A DNA stretch of 64,000 bases from positions 9,566,501-9,630,500 of the forward strand of contig NZ_CP088285.1 of NCBI RefSeq assembly GCF_011516645.4, given 5' to 3'. This document shows positions 62,090 through 64,000 of the stretch, piece by piece; position 1 is the first letter of the stretch; each line of letters starts with the position of its first letter. The translations under genes were made by a program, and so were the position numbers. The notes below the pieces were generated by a model. That model made no database searches. It was not told where the DNA came from and saw nothing but the letters and a program-made list of their open reading frames with translations. The DNA is from Bradyrhizobium septentrionale. Lineage in GTDB: Bacteria > Pseudomonadota > Alphaproteobacteria > Rhizobiales > Xanthobacteraceae.

Positions 62090-63016
62090 ATGGCTCATGG
62101 CGGTTCGGTGCTTACGCTGCTCCTGATGCTTTGGGCGCCGACCATAGCGCGGGCGCAACAGGCGGAATTGCCTGTGAGCGAAGTCGCTCCCGGAATATTC
62201 GTGCACACCGGGCTCACCGCATTGATGACGCGCGACAACGCAGGCGCCATCGCCAATGTGGGATTCGTGATCGGAGATAGCGCGGTCGCCGTGATTGACA
62301 CCGGCGGCAGCGTTCGCGAAGGGCGGCAGTTGCTCGCGGCGGTTCGCAGCCGCACCGACAGGCCGATCCGCTACGTCATCAACACCCACGCGCATCCCGA
62401 TCACAGCTTCGGCAACGCGGCGTTCGTCGGCGACGGCACCAGCTTCGTCGGCCACAAGAGCCTGCCGCGCGCGCTGGCGGCCCGCGGGCAATTCTATCTC
62501 GACGGCTTTCGCCGCACGATGGGCGATGCGCTGATCGACGAAGTCCGCATCGTTCCCCCGACCGTGCTGGTCGAGGACACGCTGAAGCTCGACCTCGGCG
62601 GACGAACCCTCACCCTGAAGGCTTGGCCACCCGCCCACAGCGACAACGACCTGACCGTCTTCGATGAGCGCACGAGGACGCTGTTCGCCGGCGATATGGT
62701 GTTTCTTGAGCATATTCCCGTGGTCGACGGCAGCCTGAAGGGCTGGCTGCGTGCACTCGACGACCTCGCGGCGATTCCCGCCGAGCGCGTGGTTCCCGGT
62801 CACGGACCCGTGAGCGCATGGCCCGCAGCGCTCGCCGACGAGCGGCGTTATCTCCAGACGCTGGCCGCGGATGTGCGCGCGCTCGTCGCAGGCGGCAAGC
62901 CGATCACGGCCGCAGCGGAGCATGCCGCCGCAGCCGAGCGGCCACGCTGGCAATTGTTCGACGACTACAACGCCCGCAACGCAACTGCAGCATTCTCGGA
63001 AATTGAATGGGAGTAG
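62090..63016 (+). CDS. Quinoprotein relay metallo-beta-lactamase-fold hydrolase (SoxH-related)
   Basis: 308 residues with a signal peptide ([22 protein letters not shown]). The metal-binding HxHxDH appears as THAHPDHS (His100, His102, Asp104, His105), with later ligands in GDMVFLEH and PGHGPV. This is the SoxH-like hydrolase family that co-occurs with quinoproteins and SoxYZ-like carriers. Likely acts on a thiol-linked adduct carried by the next protein. It starts 159 bases from the divergent XoxJ gene. Confidence 0.88.
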   Translation: MAHGGSVLTLLLMLWAPTIARAQQAELPVSEVAPGIFVHTGLTALMTRDNAGAIANVGFVIGDSAVAVIDTGGSVREGRQLLAAVRSRTDRPIRYVINTHAHPDHSFGNAAFVGDGTSFVGHKSLPRALAARGQFYLDGFRRTMGDALIDEVRIVPPTVLVEDTLKLDLGGRTLTLKAWPPAHSDNDLTVFDERTRTLFAGDMVFLEHIPVVDGSLKGWLRALDDLAAIPAERVVPGHGPVSAWPAALADERRYLQTLAADVRALVAGGKPITAAAEHAAAAERPRWQLFDDYNARNATAAFSEIEWE

Positions 63017-63060
63017 CGGTTCGTCCTATACTGGCGCGGCTTGGATAGGATCTCGCGAAC

Positions 63061-63885
63061 ATGCCTCGACATCGCGCCCGCCTGCTCTGCATCGCCAGCC
63101 TCTTTACGATCGCGCTTGGCTCACCGAGCGCGCCCGCCGCAGAGCCCTATGATCCCTGGCCGGGCCTGGTCCAGGACATCTTCAGCAACCGCCCGATGAA
63201 CGATGGCGGCGACGTCATCGGCATCGAGATGCCGGCGCGCGCGGAAGACGCCGCGATCGTTCCGGTGACGCTGCGCACTAAACTGCCGCCCAGCGACAGC
63301 CGCCGCGTCGTCGCGATCACGCTTGTCATCGACGAGAACCCGGCGCCGATGGCCGCGAAATTCACGCTGGGGCCGAGCGCCAACGTCACCGAGATCGCCA
63401 CCCGCGTCCGCGTCAACAACTACACCAATGTGCACGCGGTTGCGGAACTCAGCGACGGCAAGCTCTATGTCAGCAAGGTCTATGTCAAGGCCTCCGGCGG
63501 CTGCTCGGCGCCGGCGGCCAAGAACGCCGAGGAAGCGAACAACCGGCTCGGCCAGATGCGCTACCGGCAATTCGCAAGGCCCGAACAGGGGCCCGCGAGC
63601 AGCACGCGGGAAGCCCAGATCATGATCGGACATCCGAACAATTCAGGCCTGCAGATGGACCAGGTCACGCAGCTCTATGTCCCGGCCTTCTTCGTCAACG
63701 AACTGCACATCTGGCAGGATGACAGTCCGGTGCTGGCGATGGAGGGAGGAATCTCGATTTCCGAGGATCCCAATATCCGCTTCACCTACGTCTCGAACGG
63801 CGCAAAGCGTTTCCGTGCCGAAGCCAAGGACACCGACGGACACATCTTCGAGCACGAATGGAAGGTCGACAATCCCGGGACCTGA
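63061..63885 (+). CDS. Quinoprotein-associated SoxYZ-like fused carrier
   Basis: 274 residues with a signal peptide. A SoxY-like domain (VIGIEMPARAEDAAIVPVTLRTKLP) ends in KASGGCSAPA, where Cys148 matches the swinging-arm cysteine of SoxY (usual motif GGCGG). A SoxZ-like domain follows (IMIGHPNNSGLQMDQ, then YVPAFFVNELHIWQDDSPVLAMEGGISISEDPNIRF). It would carry a thiol-bound intermediate between partners. It is 44 bases after the hydrolase gene. Confidence 0.88.
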   Translation: MPRHRARLLCIASLFTIALGSPSAPAAEPYDPWPGLVQDIFSNRPMNDGGDVIGIEMPARAEDAAIVPVTLRTKLPPSDSRRVVAITLVIDENPAPMAAKFTLGPSANVTEIATRVRVNNYTNVHAVAELSDGKLYVSKVYVKASGGCSAPAAKNAEEANNRLGQMRYRQFARPEQGPASSTREAQIMIGHPNNSGLQMDQVTQLYVPAFFVNELHIWQDDSPVLAMEGGISISEDPNIRFTYVSNGAKRFRAEAKDTDGHIFEHEWKVDNPGT

Positions 63886-63909
63886 CGCGCCATCCGTCCA
63901 CGACAGACG

Positions 63910-64000
63910 CTAGAAGCACCTGACCTCGGCTTCGGCCTGGGCGCGCCTGAGGTCATTGAGCGCGTTGGCGGCCTGCTCGGACGTGCGGAACGGGCTACCC
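63910..64000 (-). CDS. Partial hypothetical CDS, C-terminal end
   Basis: A leftward frame open from the window edge to a stop at 63910-63912, encoding SPFRTSEQAANALNDLRRAQ then AEAEVRCF. It has a coding-like composition but only 29 residues can be read, so no family is named. Confidence 0.4.
   Translation of the reverse strand, partial: GSPFRTSEQAANALNDLRRAQAEAEVRCF

Noticed and set aside
1..64000. CRISPR arrays, tRNA and rRNA genes
   Set aside because: No regularly spaced direct repeats, cloverleaf-like sequences with a CCA end, or conserved rRNA blocks were seen on either strand by eye; a tRNA scan would be decisive.

Overview
The window (about 64 kb, high GC, dense genes, many ATGA start/stop overlaps) reads as the chromosome of a Bradyrhizobium-like alphaproteobacterium. 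Evidence is the protein style throughout, a branched-chain-type (Liv) ABC operon, OpgC, GcrA-like and IalB-family proteins, a lanthanide-type methanol dehydrogenase locus, and dispersed palindromic intergenic repeats of the kind found in Bradyrhizobium genomes. No tRNA, rRNA, CRISPR array, integrase or insertion sequence was recognised.

Layout. 1-2 kb: tail of an MFS transporter, a YqcI/YcgG-family putative heme N-hydroxylase and a cupin. 2-4.6 kb: two small unknown ORFs, a class III CoA-transferase and a GFA-fold protein followed by a 12-bp-stem terminator. 4.9-7.4 kb: a small regulatory island with a helical unknown protein, a GcrA-like protein, a divergent S24-type repressor and a small ORF, with three matching 15-bp operators. 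7.5-14 kb: OpgC membrane acyltransferase, a membrane GH3 glycosidase, a DUF4173 membrane protein and an OmpR/CreC-like two-component pair. 14.1-28 kb: a divergent catabolic locus. A ten-gene leftward operon carries a Liv ABC transporter, SDR, CoA-transferase, enoyl-CoA hydratase, MaoC hydratase and CitE-like lyase. A four-gene rightward operon carries an acyl-CoA synthetase, TetR regulator, SDR and Baeyer-Villiger monooxygenase. A perfect 10-bp inverted repeat lies between them. 28-44.5 kb: assorted metabolic genes (DsbA/HCCA isomerase, GST, M81 peptidase, class II aldolase, a triple GAF-like repeat protein, GNAT, a frameshifted IalB-family gene, quinone oxidoreductase, a probable MddA methyltransferase, a BTAD-hydrolase fusion, an AI-2E-family permease, a phosphoesterase and an epoxide hydrolase), separated by repeats.

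44.5-64 kb: a C1-oxidation supercluster. XoxF (with the extra lanthanide-binding Asp), a XoxG-like cytochrome c, S-(hydroxymethyl)glutathione dehydrogenase and Gfa form one operon. S-formylglutathione hydrolase follows an FlhR-like regulator that is divergent from an FlhS-like kinase, and an AraC regulator faces xoxF. Together these take methanol to formaldehyde and, through glutathione, to formate. Next comes an accessory block typical of PQQ-enzyme loci but functionally obscure: a periplasmic binding protein, a YVTN beta-propeller, an ABC ATPase and permease, secreted proteins of unknown role, a CxxxCW rhodanese-like protein, XoxJ, a metallo-beta-lactamase-fold hydrolase and a SoxYZ-like carrier. 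This block is the best candidate for an undescribed system: a periplasmic thiol-carrier relay plus an ABC machine dedicated to the quinoprotein.
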